A DNA stretch of 64,000 bases, from NCBI RefSeq assembly GCF_020905295.1, contig NZ_JAJJMM010000001.1, forward strand, positions 4,712,001 through 4,776,000, given 5' to 3'. This DNA is from Flavobacterium piscisymbiosum. GTDB taxonomy: Bacteria; Bacteroidota; Bacteroidia; Flavobacteriales; Flavobacteriaceae. A program made the translations under genes and the position numbers. Below the pieces are notes generated by a model. That model was given only the letters and a program-made list of their open reading frames with translations, was not told the DNA's origin and did not search any database. This document shows, piece by piece, positions 1 to 8,721 of this stretch (positions are counted from its first letter, which is position 1; each line of letters opens with the position of its first letter).

Positions 1-652
1 TTTTAGAATAGTTTCCTCTTAAAAATTCTTCGTAAACTTTAAGTTTATCCGATAGGTTTTTATACGGTTTCTGCATCCACCAGGTAAAATCAGGATCGTA
101 ACTATAATAAAATTCATAAGCTTCTTTTAATGATTTCTCGAAAGAAACGACTGACTTCGCTGCTTTGTCTGCTGCGAACCAATCTTTAAAAGGTTTATTT
201 TTTAAGACCTCCGTTTTTTTATCAATACTAATTCCGGCAAGGTCAAATGCTTTTGCCAACTGACTCGAAACGGGTCTTTTGCCTCTTCTTCTTTCTTTGA
301 TAAAAAGAGTAATATCATCTGAAAAATCCAATACCGAAGCGACTTCTTTATACCCTTTATATTCTATTTGTAAAAAGTAATTCTCTTTATTAATTAGATT
401 TTTCAACAGCAAATAATCTACTTTTCCGTCTTTAGATAAATTTTTAAAATCGATCGCTTTTACAGTTTTTTCCCAATCGGCATAAAACTTTGAAAATCGA
501 ACATAATATTCTTCTGATTCATTGTTCGAATAAAAATTCTGCAAGGCTGTTTTATCTGCCTGAAAAGTATTTATAACATCAATAAGGTCGTTTGCAAATG
601 ATGGAACTGCCATTGCTAAAAATAAAAAAAGGGTTAGGAAATATTTTTTCAT
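1..652 (-). CDS. DUF885 family protein, N-terminal part (cut by window edge)
   Basis: An open frame runs leftward from an ATG at 652 off the window, so about 217 N-terminal residues are visible. It begins with a Sec signal peptide (MKKYFLTLFLFLAMAVPSFA), so the product is exported. The mature part contains SKDGKVDYLLLKN near residues 75-87, which matches the N-terminal region of DUF885 proteins as I remember them. The family function is unresolved; I recall it being grouped with metallopeptidases, but the putative active site would lie in the missing part. It follows the GH127 gene by 119 bp in the same direction and is probably the third gene of that operon. This would fit a role in breaking down glycopeptides, but that is inference. 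Confidence 0.7.
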   Translation of the reverse strand, partial: MKKYFLTLFLFLAMAVPSFANDLIDVINTFQADKTALQNFYSNNESEEYYVRFSKFYADWEKTVKAIDFKNLSKDGKVDYLLLKNLINKENYFLQIEYKGYKEVASVLDFSDDITLFIKERRRGKRPVSSQLAKAFDLAGISIDKKTEVLKNKPFKDWFAADKAAKSVVSFEKSLKEAYEFYYSYDPDFTWWMQKPYKNLSDKLKVYEEFLRGNYSK

Positions 653-684
653 GTTTTTGGTTTGATGATTCTGAATGTTTTTTT

Positions 685-746
685 TGCCACAGATTAAAGG
701 ATTAAAATGATTTTTTAATCAGTGCGAATCTGTGTAATCTGTGGCA
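685..746. repeat. Intergenic palindromic repeat (CCACAGATTA type)
   Basis: TGCCACAGATTA at 685-696 is perfectly inverted as TAATCTGTGGCA at 735-746, with a further AATCTGTG inside. It sits between the GH127 gene and the DUF885 gene. This looks like one of the short dispersed palindromes of Flavobacterium genomes. It could fold in RNA and affect readthrough into the DUF885 gene. Confidence 0.6.
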
Positions 747-771
747 TTATTTTTTAGCTCTTTTTAATAAA

Positions 772-3700
772 CTATTTCAGCGTAACATCCAGATAAACAG
801 AATGGCGGCCATAGCTTTCGTAAAATGGTTTGTATACAATTCCGTCGATAGTAAATTCTAATTTCTTAGGATTTCCCTGTATTGATTTACTAATATCTTT
901 AACATCTAAGGTAACTTTACGCCAGTCTTTTCTTGGTTCAGGTTCCTGTGCTGCAAGCAATATTGGTCCGTAAAATAAACTCGCGATATTTTGCTGATCC
1001 ATTACCGATTCTAAGTGAAACTGAAACGGCATGCGCAATTCAATTGCGTCTCCGTCTTTCCATTTTCTATTCAAAGTAAGATAGCTTCCGGGTTGGGCTT
1101 TTACTTTTTCCTCTTTACCATTTATCTTTACAAAAAATCCTTTGGTTGCCCAATGCGGTACGCGAACTTTTATGTCAAATTTGCCATTTCCTTTAATGGT
1201 CAATCGGGTAAAATCTTCATTAGGAAAATCTGTTGTTTGTACTATGGTTACCTTTTTTTCTGTCCATTCTAAAGTGGATGGTACGTAAAGGTTGACATAC
1301 AATGTATTGGTGTCTGTACTTTTAAAATAAATCGAATTTTGAAATTTTGTATTACTCTCAATTGCCGTTCCGTTACAGCAGGTAAATCCTGTCATGTGTG
1401 CATTACCAAACTGTTTTACAGAACCCGGTCTTAACGGTACGTGATACGTATTGGCAGGACTATCTTGTGCCACAGAAGCCAGAATATGATTGTAAAGACC
1501 ACGCTCATAATAATCCATATATTCTGCACGCTGATCATAAAGGAACAAATCTCCTGTTAGTTTCAGCATATTGTAAGTCGCACAAGTCTCATTTTGACCT
1601 CCCGATGAAAAACCATTTTCGTAAATCGTAGCCGGCTGGCTTATAAAACATTCTGCATTGGCAGGATTTCTTGCTCCTGCAACACCCCCAATCGTATACA
1701 TATAGTCGTTTACGGTTTTGTACCAAAAGTTATCAGCTACGTTGTAATATTCAGGCGTATTAGAATCGCGGTACATTTCGAGCGCTCCCATAATTTGCGG
1801 AATGTGCTGATTGGCATGCAATCCGCGGAAAGTGTCTACATTTTTTGCCAGTCCGTGTGAGTGTTTTGCATCGCCGTAAAACACTTTGATGTTATCGAAT
1901 AATTGGGCTACTTCCAGATAATGAGGATCTTTTGTGATTCTGTACAATCTTGCCATGGCTTCGTTCATTCCGCCAAATTCTCCTGCTATATACCTATTCC
2001 ACATACTAATAAGCGTTTCGGTAGGTAGTTTTTTCATACGCGCATACACCCAGTCTCCCATGCCTTTGGCTGTTTCAAGCGCTTTTTCGTTTCCGCTTAC
2101 TTCGTAAACATCCATCAATCCGGCAAGGATTTTATGTAATGTATAATAAGGTGCCCAAATTTGAGTTTTTTGTCCTCCGTAAGTTGCTCCGTTTTCGAGC
2201 ATAATAAACTGATCTGGCGGATAGGCACTAATGAAACCTTTACCCCAATTCCAATAATCAGTACGAATACCTTCAGGACTTAAATCTGAATCGTAACTTG
2301 TTTTTCCAGGACCAAAAGGAACTTCCGTAGGATCTGACACAGATTTACCTCCGGCTTCCTTTGGTTTTCCTGAAAGCTGTTCTAAGTCGTACAATGTATT
2401 GACCATGTACTCCATTTTTTCCTTAAAATTCGCCTGAAGCGTTTTATCATAACCTGTACTTGCATAGGCCTGAGCAATGGCCGTTAAGTAATGTCCGGTT
2501 GCATGTCCGCGTAATTTGGTTTCTTGTGTATCCCAAACTCCAAGTGGTTCTGCTCCTGTTGGCTGTGCTTGTCCAAAAGCATTGCGAAACATATATAAAA
2601 AAGAATCCGGATCTGTAGTGGCAAGTGTTGTGATGAATTTATCGCGGTTCTCTATAAATTTTGTCTGGTTTCCGTCAAGATCATTATTCAAAGAAACCTG
2701 ATCAAGATGAAATACTTCTAATTTACGTTGTGGTGTTGCAACTTCTTTTGCAGCGATTACTTTTACAAGGGCTTTTGGTTTTAAATCGGTTCCGGGAATG
2801 ATTCCGGTTACGGTATATTGACCTGTTTTTAGTACCTGACTATTGTCTGTTGGTGCCGGCCAGATTACACGAACTTCCGGTCCCTGAACGCCATCTTTGT
2901 AAACTCCTTTTATATAACTTGGTAATCTAGGCAGAAACCCTACTCCGGTTGTTACTGAAATGTCTGAAACGCTGGTTAAATATTGATTATAGAGTTGCGG
3001 ACTTGTTTTAGAAAACGACGGAAGATCTTTTGCTTGTTCTTCTCCTGATTCTTCTTCCTTCTCTTCTTTTAAAGAATTATGATAGATTCTGGCCACTTGT
3101 TTATCGTTTAAAGGAATACGATAGATTCTAAAATCATGTAGTTTAGCATTAAGAGAAGCGGTTTCTGATGTTAATGATTTACCAATGTAAAGCACATTTT
3201 TATCTCCTGATTTATTATCGAAAATCTGATCTAAATTGAGTGCTACATTTTTAGTTTCGCTTACCTGTACACCATTCACGAAAGTGGTAATAGATTTAGA
3301 TGGAATATTGATCACAACGGCCACATGATACCATTTGTCTTTTTCAAGAGCTGGTGCATTTGCTTTGTATTTTGCTCCTGCTCCATTATTTATTTCAGCC
3401 TGAAATCCTCCATCAGTTGCTATTGGTTCAGCAAAAAAATGAGCATTGGCACTTTTTCCAAAATCAAAAAATATTTGCCCTTTTTGTGCAGATCGCAGGA
3501 AAATCCAGCCTGTAATACTTACAGATTCTTCTCCTACTAATGCATCACCCGGTAGTGTTACAAAAGCTTTGGCATCTGCCGGTAAAGACAATACTTTACC
3601 AAACTGTTCGTCATTTACAAATTTGGCTTGTGATTCCTGAATTTTTCCGTGTAAATTATTTCTTGACCAATCCTTTGCATTTCCGTCAAATATATAGCGC

Positions 3701-3822
3701 GCTATCAATCCTGTCTCACCAATTCCGTCTAAAATCTGATCGCCTCCTTGTGCCATTACTGTAGTTGAACAGGATGCCCAAAAACTTAACAATACACAAA
3801 TAAATAGCCTATATCTTGTCAT
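772..3822 (-). CDS. Secreted GH127-type beta-L-arabinofuranosidase with LamG and Ig-like domains
   Basis: This 1016-residue exported protein has a signal peptide ending at MAQG (about residue 25), a LamG/concanavalin-like domain (about 35-250), an acidic linker, a bacterial Ig-like (Big_4-type) domain (about 283-355) and a C-terminal GH127/DUF1680 catalytic domain (about 370-1016). The catalytic part keeps the cysteine-zinc site described for the family founder HypBA1: E745 and C747 in NETC, and C815-C816 in FTCCNG; E724 is the likely general acid. HypBA1 removes beta-L-arabinofuranose from hydroxyproline-linked sugars of plant extensins. The related GH146 family acts on pectic arabinan, so substrate is not certain. 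It lies 24 bp after the S9 peptidase gene in the same operon. Hydroxyproline catabolism genes nearby favour the extensin-type substrate. Confidence 0.85.
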   Translation of the reverse strand: MTRYRLFICVLLSFWASCSTTVMAQGGDQILDGIGETGLIARYIFDGNAKDWSRNNLHGKIQESQAKFVNDEQFGKVLSLPADAKAFVTLPGDALVGEESVSITGWIFLRSAQKGQIFFDFGKSANAHFFAEPIATDGGFQAEINNGAGAKYKANAPALEKDKWYHVAVVINIPSKSITTFVNGVQVSETKNVALNLDQIFDNKSGDKNVLYIGKSLTSETASLNAKLHDFRIYRIPLNDKQVARIYHNSLKEEKEEESGEEQAKDLPSFSKTSPQLYNQYLTSVSDISVTTGVGFLPRLPSYIKGVYKDGVQGPEVRVIWPAPTDNSQVLKTGQYTVTGIIPGTDLKPKALVKVIAAKEVATPQRKLEVFHLDQVSLNNDLDGNQTKFIENRDKFITTLATTDPDSFLYMFRNAFGQAQPTGAEPLGVWDTQETKLRGHATGHYLTAIAQAYASTGYDKTLQANFKEKMEYMVNTLYDLEQLSGKPKEAGGKSVSDPTEVPFGPGKTSYDSDLSPEGIRTDYWNWGKGFISAYPPDQFIMLENGATYGGQKTQIWAPYYTLHKILAGLMDVYEVSGNEKALETAKGMGDWVYARMKKLPTETLISMWNRYIAGEFGGMNEAMARLYRITKDPHYLEVAQLFDNIKVFYGDAKHSHGLAKNVDTFRGLHANQHIPQIMGALEMYRDSNTPEYYNVADNFWYKTVNDYMYTIGGVAGARNPANAECFISQPATIYENGFSSGGQNETCATYNMLKLTGDLFLYDQRAEYMDYYERGLYNHILASVAQDSPANTYHVPLRPGSVKQFGNAHMTGFTCCNGTAIESNTKFQNSIYFKSTDTNTLYVNLYVPSTLEWTEKKVTIVQTTDFPNEDFTRLTIKGNGKFDIKVRVPHWATKGFFVKINGKEEKVKAQPGSYLTLNRKWKDGDAIELRMPFQFHLESVMDQQNIASLFYGPILLAAQEPEPRKDWRKVTLDVKDISKSIQGNPKKLEFTIDGIVYKPFYESYGRHSVYLDVTLK

Positions 3823-3846
3823 AATCTAATTCTTTTTAAACGTTTT

Positions 3847-6096
3847 TTACTTATAAACTTCGCTCCACTCCGGTGGTGTAACACCTAATAAATGCTGCAC
3901 AAAATAGTCTCTGCGTTTGCGTTCTCCATAATCACCTCCGGCCGAATGTCCCATTCCGGGAACGGTTACTAATTCAAAATTTTTATTGGCTTTTATCAGC
4001 GCGTTTGCAAATTGCATAGTAGAAGCCGGATCAACATTATCATCTAATTCCCCAAGAATCAACATCAAATTTCCGTTTAGCTGTGCAGCATTTGCTGTAT
4101 TCGAGCAAGCTTCATATTCTGGTCCTACAGGATATCCCATCCATTGTTCGTTCCACCACATTTTATCCATTCGATTATCATGACAACCACAAGATGCTAC
4201 GGCTACATCATAAAAATCAGAATTAAAAACCAAGGCTGCTCCCGCATTTTGTCCTCCGGCCGATGTTCCGTGAATTCCCACTTTGTCAATATTCATATAA
4301 GGATATTTGGCTGCAGCGGCTTTCATCCAGAGTTTTCTGTCGGGAAAACCTCCGTCTTTTAAATTCTTCCAGCAAACATCATGAAAAGCTTTTGAGCGAT
4401 TTGAAGTTCCCATTCCGTCAATCTGAACCACAATAAATCCTAATTCAGCCAACGAAGACATTGCCCAGTAATAAGACTGGAAATTTTTAGGTACAAATGA
4501 ATCCTGCGGACCAGCATAAATGTATTCGATAATAGGATATTTTCTATTAGGATCAAAAGTAGTTGGGCGTACAATAACGCCCCAAATGTCTGTTTTTCCG
4601 TCTCTTCCTTTGGCAGTAAAAACTTCCGGTGCTGTCCAGCCTGTTTTCTGTAATTCGGTGATATCCGCTTTTTGCATTTCAGCAATAACTTTTTGAGTGT
4701 CGACGCTTTTTAAAATGGTAATTGGTGCCAAATCTACACGCGAATACTGATCGACGTAATATTTATAATCTGGCGAAAAAGTCACTTTGTGATTCCCGTT
4801 TTCTGTTGTTAATCTTGTGAAGTTTTTTCCATTAAAATCAATTCGGCAAAACTGTAATAAATACGGATCCTGGTCTTTGTCTAATCCGCTTGCCGTAAAA
4901 TAGATTTGTTTCTTTTCTTCATCTACTTTAATTACTTCTCTAACTGGCCAGTTACCTTTTGTTATCTGATTCTTTACTTTACCTGTAAGAGCGTCGTATA
5001 AATACAAATGATTCCATCCGTCACGTTCCGAAGCCCAAACAATTTCGTTGCTTTTTTTACTATCAAAACGGTATCTTTTTCCGCTGTATTCTACAAATGT
5101 CGGACTCGTTTCTTCTATAATAACCTTTACTTTTCCAGTTGTCGCATTTACTTCCAGAACACGATACACCTGATGTCCCCTTTGATTGTATTCGAAAGTA
5201 AAACTGCTATTATCTTCTTTCCATTCAAACCCTGAAAGATCATATTGTTCCTGAAATAAATCAGTCGCCACCGGAATTTGTTTTTTTGAAGCCACAACAA
5301 ACAATTGCGGACTCTTAAATGGCAATTGATCCCCTGGTTTTAAATAATCTCTCGTTTGTAATTTCGGCTGAAACTGATCTTTAGGACTTGATTCTACAAA
5401 ATAAATTTTGTGTTCTTCACCTGGTCTTACTTTATATGCCATGATTTCGGCACTATTTGGCGACCACTGTAAATATGATGAATAATAAAAACCTTTTGAG
5501 CCATCATAACTCAACTGGGTTTCTACTTTAGTCTTTTTGTTGATTATGTATAAATTGTAATTTTTAATGAATGCCGTATGTAAAGAATCCGGAGAACCTA
5601 CAGGTTTATTGCCCAATTCATCAAAGTTTCCGCCCCAATAATCATTTGCTTTCAAAGGCTTTTTATAGGCACCTAATTTCTTTAATTCGTAAGTACTTAA
5701 ATTACAAGAGATTTTGATTGTATCTGCTGTAAAAGTAAGTGTAGACAAGGTTTTGTCAAACTCTAAATTTTCAATTGGGAGATCTTTGGCATTTATTTCT
5801 TTCCCTGCTATTTTTGATAATGACTGTGCTAATTTATGATGATCAAAAGCTTGTTGTTGTTTTTGCTGTTTGGCATCTACCAAAAGAAATTCTTTTCCTT
5901 TTAATAGATTATTGCTATACCATACATAGTCATTTCCAACCCAATGAAACTCTTTTGGAATATTGATTACTTTATTTTTGAACAAAGAATCTACAGCATT
6001 CGCTCTCTTATACTCTTTCAAAGTTCCCTGAGCCTGAGCGATTAAACAATACGAAAGTGTTAAAAATACACTTATTTTTTTACCAGTTGTTCTCAT
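3847..6096 (-). CDS. Secreted S9 family (DPP IV-like) prolyl peptidase
   Basis: The 749-residue protein has a signal peptide (cleavage near CLIAQAQG, about residue 23), a DPP IV-type beta-propeller (about 60-480) and a C-terminal alpha/beta-hydrolase domain. The nucleophile is Ser in GTSAGG (about S612), the acid is in LDDNVDP (about D685/D686) and the histidine is in GMGHSAGG (about H717). GTSAGG replaces the more common GWSYGG. S9 enzymes typically cut after proline in short peptides, usually from the N-terminus. It is the first gene of a leftward operon with the GH127 and DUF885 genes, and a conserved promoter motif lies 51 bp upstream. Together this suggests trimming of proline- or hydroxyproline-rich peptides in the periplasm or outside the cell. 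Exact specificity is inferred. Confidence 0.88.
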   Translation of the reverse strand: MRTTGKKISVFLTLSYCLIAQAQGTLKEYKRANAVDSLFKNKVINIPKEFHWVGNDYVWYSNNLLKGKEFLLVDAKQQKQQQAFDHHKLAQSLSKIAGKEINAKDLPIENLEFDKTLSTLTFTADTIKISCNLSTYELKKLGAYKKPLKANDYWGGNFDELGNKPVGSPDSLHTAFIKNYNLYIINKKTKVETQLSYDGSKGFYYSSYLQWSPNSAEIMAYKVRPGEEHKIYFVESSPKDQFQPKLQTRDYLKPGDQLPFKSPQLFVVASKKQIPVATDLFQEQYDLSGFEWKEDNSSFTFEYNQRGHQVYRVLEVNATTGKVKVIIEETSPTFVEYSGKRYRFDSKKSNEIVWASERDGWNHLYLYDALTGKVKNQITKGNWPVREVIKVDEEKKQIYFTASGLDKDQDPYLLQFCRIDFNGKNFTRLTTENGNHKVTFSPDYKYYVDQYSRVDLAPITILKSVDTQKVIAEMQKADITELQKTGWTAPEVFTAKGRDGKTDIWGVIVRPTTFDPNRKYPIIEYIYAGPQDSFVPKNFQSYYWAMSSLAELGFIVVQIDGMGTSNRSKAFHDVCWKNLKDGGFPDRKLWMKAAAAKYPYMNIDKVGIHGTSAGGQNAGAALVFNSDFYDVAVASCGCHDNRMDKMWWNEQWMGYPVGPEYEACSNTANAAQLNGNLMLILGELDDNVDPASTMQFANALIKANKNFELVTVPGMGHSAGGDYGERKRRDYFVQHLLGVTPPEWSEVYK

Positions 6097-6147
6097 AATT
6101 TAAATATTAATAAAAATATATATTATTTATTGAGATCTATGGGTTAA

Positions 6148-6175
6148 TATTAACAAATACTAATATTATATTACC
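6148..6175 (-). promoter_or_regulatory. Candidate AraC-type operator, copy 1 (S9/GH127 operon)
   Basis: Read on the minus strand the site is GGTAATATAATATT, seven bases, then GTTAATA. The two TAATA cores are direct repeats 21 bp apart, about two helical turns, as expected for an AraC-family activator. It ends 51 bp before the S9 peptidase start codon. The same two-part motif occurs upstream of the hydroxyproline catabolic operon and of susC. Confidence 0.6.
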
Positions 6176-6436
6176 CATCGAAACCAAAATGTGAGGAAAA
6201 TCAGTTATTAAATGCAAGTAAGGTGTTGAAAAACAGTATTTCTTAACCTCAAAAATGAAATGAAATAAATCGAATTATTTTTTCTTTGGCTTAAGCCAAA
6301 ACAAATTTTAATACACCTATTTGAGCATTTTATATTGTAGAGACGCACAGCGGCGCGTGTACGAAAAGTTTCTTAATATGCCCAATATTAGACGCATAGT
6401 AATGCATCTACATTAATACCTGATTCTATTTTAATA

Positions 6437-6467
6437 GACCTAACAGGTTTTAAAAACCTGTTAGGTC
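6437..6467. terminator. Perfect 15-bp inverted repeat after the permease gene
   Basis: GACCTAACAGGTTTT is followed, after one base, by its exact reverse complement. It starts 9 bp beyond the permease stop codon and so may end that transcript. A sister element with the same AACCTGT core lies at 59054-59086, so this may be a dispersed palindrome that has taken on a terminator role. Confidence 0.55.
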
Positions 6468-6475
6468 GTCAGAGA

Positions 6476-7891
6476 TTAATTTGGTGTTTTTTCTTTTATC
6501 AAATAATAGATTGGAATTCCCATTAACATAATTAAAACACCCCAGCCACAAGTAGAAAATTTGGTAAACAATAACGACACGCAAACTGCCGAGGCAATTA
6601 CAATATACAGCAATGGTAAAAAAGGATATCCGATTGCTTTATAAGGGCGAACTGCATCAGGCATTTTTTTGCGAAGACGTATAATTCCGTAGATCGTTAA
6701 AATATAGAAAATCAGCACAATGATGATTACGAAGTCTAGTAAATCTCCGTATTTTCCGGTAAGGCATAATACAGATGCCCAAATACATTGTGCCCAAAGT
6801 GCCCAGGCAGGAACGCTTGAATGGTTTAATAATGCTGCTTTTTTAAAGAACAAACCATCAGTCGCCATTGTATAATATACTCTGGCTCCGGCCATAATCA
6901 AGCCGTTGTTACAGGCAAATGTCGAAATCATGATCATAATGGCGATGATCAGCGTTCCTATATCTCCAAAAATATAGTCGGCCGCAACAACCGCAACCCG
7001 ATCCGATTTTGCACCGGCAATTTCGCAAAGCGGAATAACCGCTACATACATTATATTGACCAGAACGTAAATAATAGTTACAATTAAAGTTCCCAGAAAC
7101 ATACTTAAACCTACATTTCTCTTCGGATTTTTTATTTCTCCTGCAATAAAGGTAACGCCTGTCCAGGAATCACTTGAAAATAAGGTTCCCACCATTGCTG
7201 CAGAAATCCCCGAAATTAAAGCCGTTGTACCAATTGGCATCCAGGAACTTGTTTCGGTATTAAAGGAACGCGGCGTCCAGGCATCTGTCCAGTTCATATT
7301 CCAGATAGAAGATTTGGCTGCTAATGTAAATCCGAAGATGATTAATCCTGAAATGGAAACTATTTTTATAATGGTTAAAATCGTTTGTAGAATCTTGCTA
7401 TTTTTTACACCGCGGGTATTCAGATAAGTAAGAAAAATAATCGTTACAATAGAAACGATTTGGGCTACATTGAGTTTAAAACTTCCCATTTCGTAAATAA
7501 TATTTTCATCACTTACTGCCGGAATTAAATAGGCTGTAAATTTCGAAAATGCAACGCCAACCGCCGCAATTGTTCCGGTTTGGATAACGGCAAAAAAGCT
7601 CCAGCCATATAAAAACGCTACTAATTTATTATAGGCTTCTTTAAGATAAACGTATTGTCCGCCGGCATTAGGAAACATAGCGCTTAATTCTCCGTAACTT
7701 ACTGCAGCAATCATCGTTATGATTCCTGAAATAAGCCATATTAAAATAAGCCATCCTGTTGATCCTACTTGTCGGGCAATATCGGCACTTACAATAAATA
7801 TTCCTGAACCTATCATGGAACCTACTACAAGCATGGTTCCGTCGAGAAGTCCGAGTTCTTTTTTAAATTCTTCCTTGTTATTGTCTGTCAT
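6476..7891 (-). CDS. APC superfamily amino-acid permease
   Basis: The 471-residue protein is almost entirely hydrophobic, with about 12 membrane helices. The first helix carries the APC signature GSMIGSGIF (about residues 27-35), and a GAxxYxxxxxDG-like loop (GARVYYTMATDGLF) lies about two thirds along. It should import an amino acid into the cytoplasm by cation symport or exchange. Its position between the glycopeptide-degrading operon and the hydroxyproline catabolic genes makes proline or hydroxyproline the likely substrate, but substrate is inferred only from context. It has its own upstream region and does not carry the motif shared by the three neighbouring operons. Confidence 0.85.
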   Translation of the reverse strand: MTDNNKEEFKKELGLLDGTMLVVGSMIGSGIFIVSADIARQVGSTGWLILIWLISGIITMIAAVSYGELSAMFPNAGGQYVYLKEAYNKLVAFLYGWSFFAVIQTGTIAAVGVAFSKFTAYLIPAVSDENIIYEMGSFKLNVAQIVSIVTIIFLTYLNTRGVKNSKILQTILTIIKIVSISGLIIFGFTLAAKSSIWNMNWTDAWTPRSFNTETSSWMPIGTTALISGISAAMVGTLFSSDSWTGVTFIAGEIKNPKRNVGLSMFLGTLIVTIIYVLVNIMYVAVIPLCEIAGAKSDRVAVVAADYIFGDIGTLIIAIMIMISTFACNNGLIMAGARVYYTMATDGLFFKKAALLNHSSVPAWALWAQCIWASVLCLTGKYGDLLDFVIIIVLIFYILTIYGIIRLRKKMPDAVRPYKAIGYPFLPLLYIVIASAVCVSLLFTKFSTCGWGVLIMLMGIPIYYLIKEKTPN

Positions 7892-8013
7892 TTTTTGGTT
7901 TGTTTTTTGGTTGTCTTTTGTTTAGGAATGTGGCAATCTGTTTTTTTTAAAATTTTAAATGTGGTTAGTATTTAGAATTTATGTTGTGAGTTTTTGTTAT
8001 TATCATTTTTAAT

Positions 8014-8607
8014 AAGCTCTGGCGGAGCGACGTGTTACAGACAAAATTCATACGCCCAATATTAGAGCTCCATTAATGATAAATATGTCACCCCGCTGGG
8101 GTTCTAGCAAACATGGTAATTAATTTCTATAAATATATCGCCCCGCTGGGGCTGGAAAATTAATTCACAATTAATGGCGAAATTTTCTCTCGCAGATTTG
8201 GCAGATCTTGCTGATTTTATTCTAAATCGAATTATTAATGACCTGCTAAATCTGCCAGATCTGCTTGCAAATTGATACGTTTCAACATTTGAGCACCAGC
8301 AGAGCGACATGTTTATAGCAAATTCATAGATTTCAATGTTAGAGCTCCAGCGGAGCGTTATATTTATAGACAAAATTCATACTTCCAATATTAGAGCTCC
8401 AGCGGAGCGGCATATCTTCCTGATAAATCTGTCACCCCGTTGGGATTTTACCAAACATGGTAATTAATTTCTATAAATATATCGCCCCGCTGGGACTGGA
8501 AAATTAATTCACAATTAATGCGAAATTTTCTCTCGCAGATTTGACAGATTTAGCAGATCATTAATAAATTCAAGAATAAATCTGCCTAATCTGCCAAATC
8601 TGCGAGA
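8014..8607. repeat. Array of REP-like palindromic repeats with a duplicated 130-bp block
   Basis: GAGCTCCAGCGGAGCG-like units occur around 8014, 8064, 8290, 8343 and 8393. Their counterparts CCCCGCTGGG occur at about 8091, 8140, 8435 and 8483. A block at 8081-8211 is repeated with about 90 percent identity at 8425-8554. Each block leads into an inverted pair: TCTCGCAGATTTG at 8531 pairs with CAAATCTGCGAGA ending at 8607. The layout suggests local duplication of a dispersed non-coding element. Confidence 0.75.
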
Positions 8608-8680
8608 AACAAACTATTTCTATTTTTTATATCCCGGGAAAAATTTAAATACAATTCAAAATTGCTATTTAAATAAAAAA

Positions 8681-8719
8681 AAATCAGCTTCAAGTTTGGT
8701 TAGAAAATGAAGCTGATTT
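8681..8719 (-). terminator. Intrinsic terminator of the D-hydroxyproline oxidase gene
   Basis: AAATCAGCTTCA (8681-8692) pairs perfectly with TGAAGCTGATTT (8708-8719). On the minus strand the stem is followed by a U-rich tract. It lies just beyond the stop codon at 8722. Confidence 0.85.
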
Positions 8720-8721
8720 TT

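Larger units (their letters stand above)
6097..6475. other. Gap upstream of the S9 operon
   Basis: There is no gene here. The right-hand end holds a palindrome (6437-6467) next to the permease stop codon. A repeat-like stretch with GTAGAGACGCACAGC lies near 6338. The candidate regulator site at 6148-6175 lies close to the S9 gene. The rest is AT-rich. Confidence 0.5.
7892..8721. other. Long gap filled with dispersed repeats
   Basis: This 830-bp stretch between permease and D-hydroxyproline oxidase genes has no convincing gene. An open frame over 8104-8373 is made of translated repeats and is not protein-like. The content is repeats (about 8014-8607), a short AT-rich promoter region next to the permease start, and a terminator at 8681-8719. 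Confidence 0.7.

Noticed and set aside
8104..8373. Open frame of 89 residues on the minus strand in the gap between permease and oxidase
   Set aside because: It is made of translated GAGCTCCAGCGGAGCG-type repeats and has no protein-like composition or start context.
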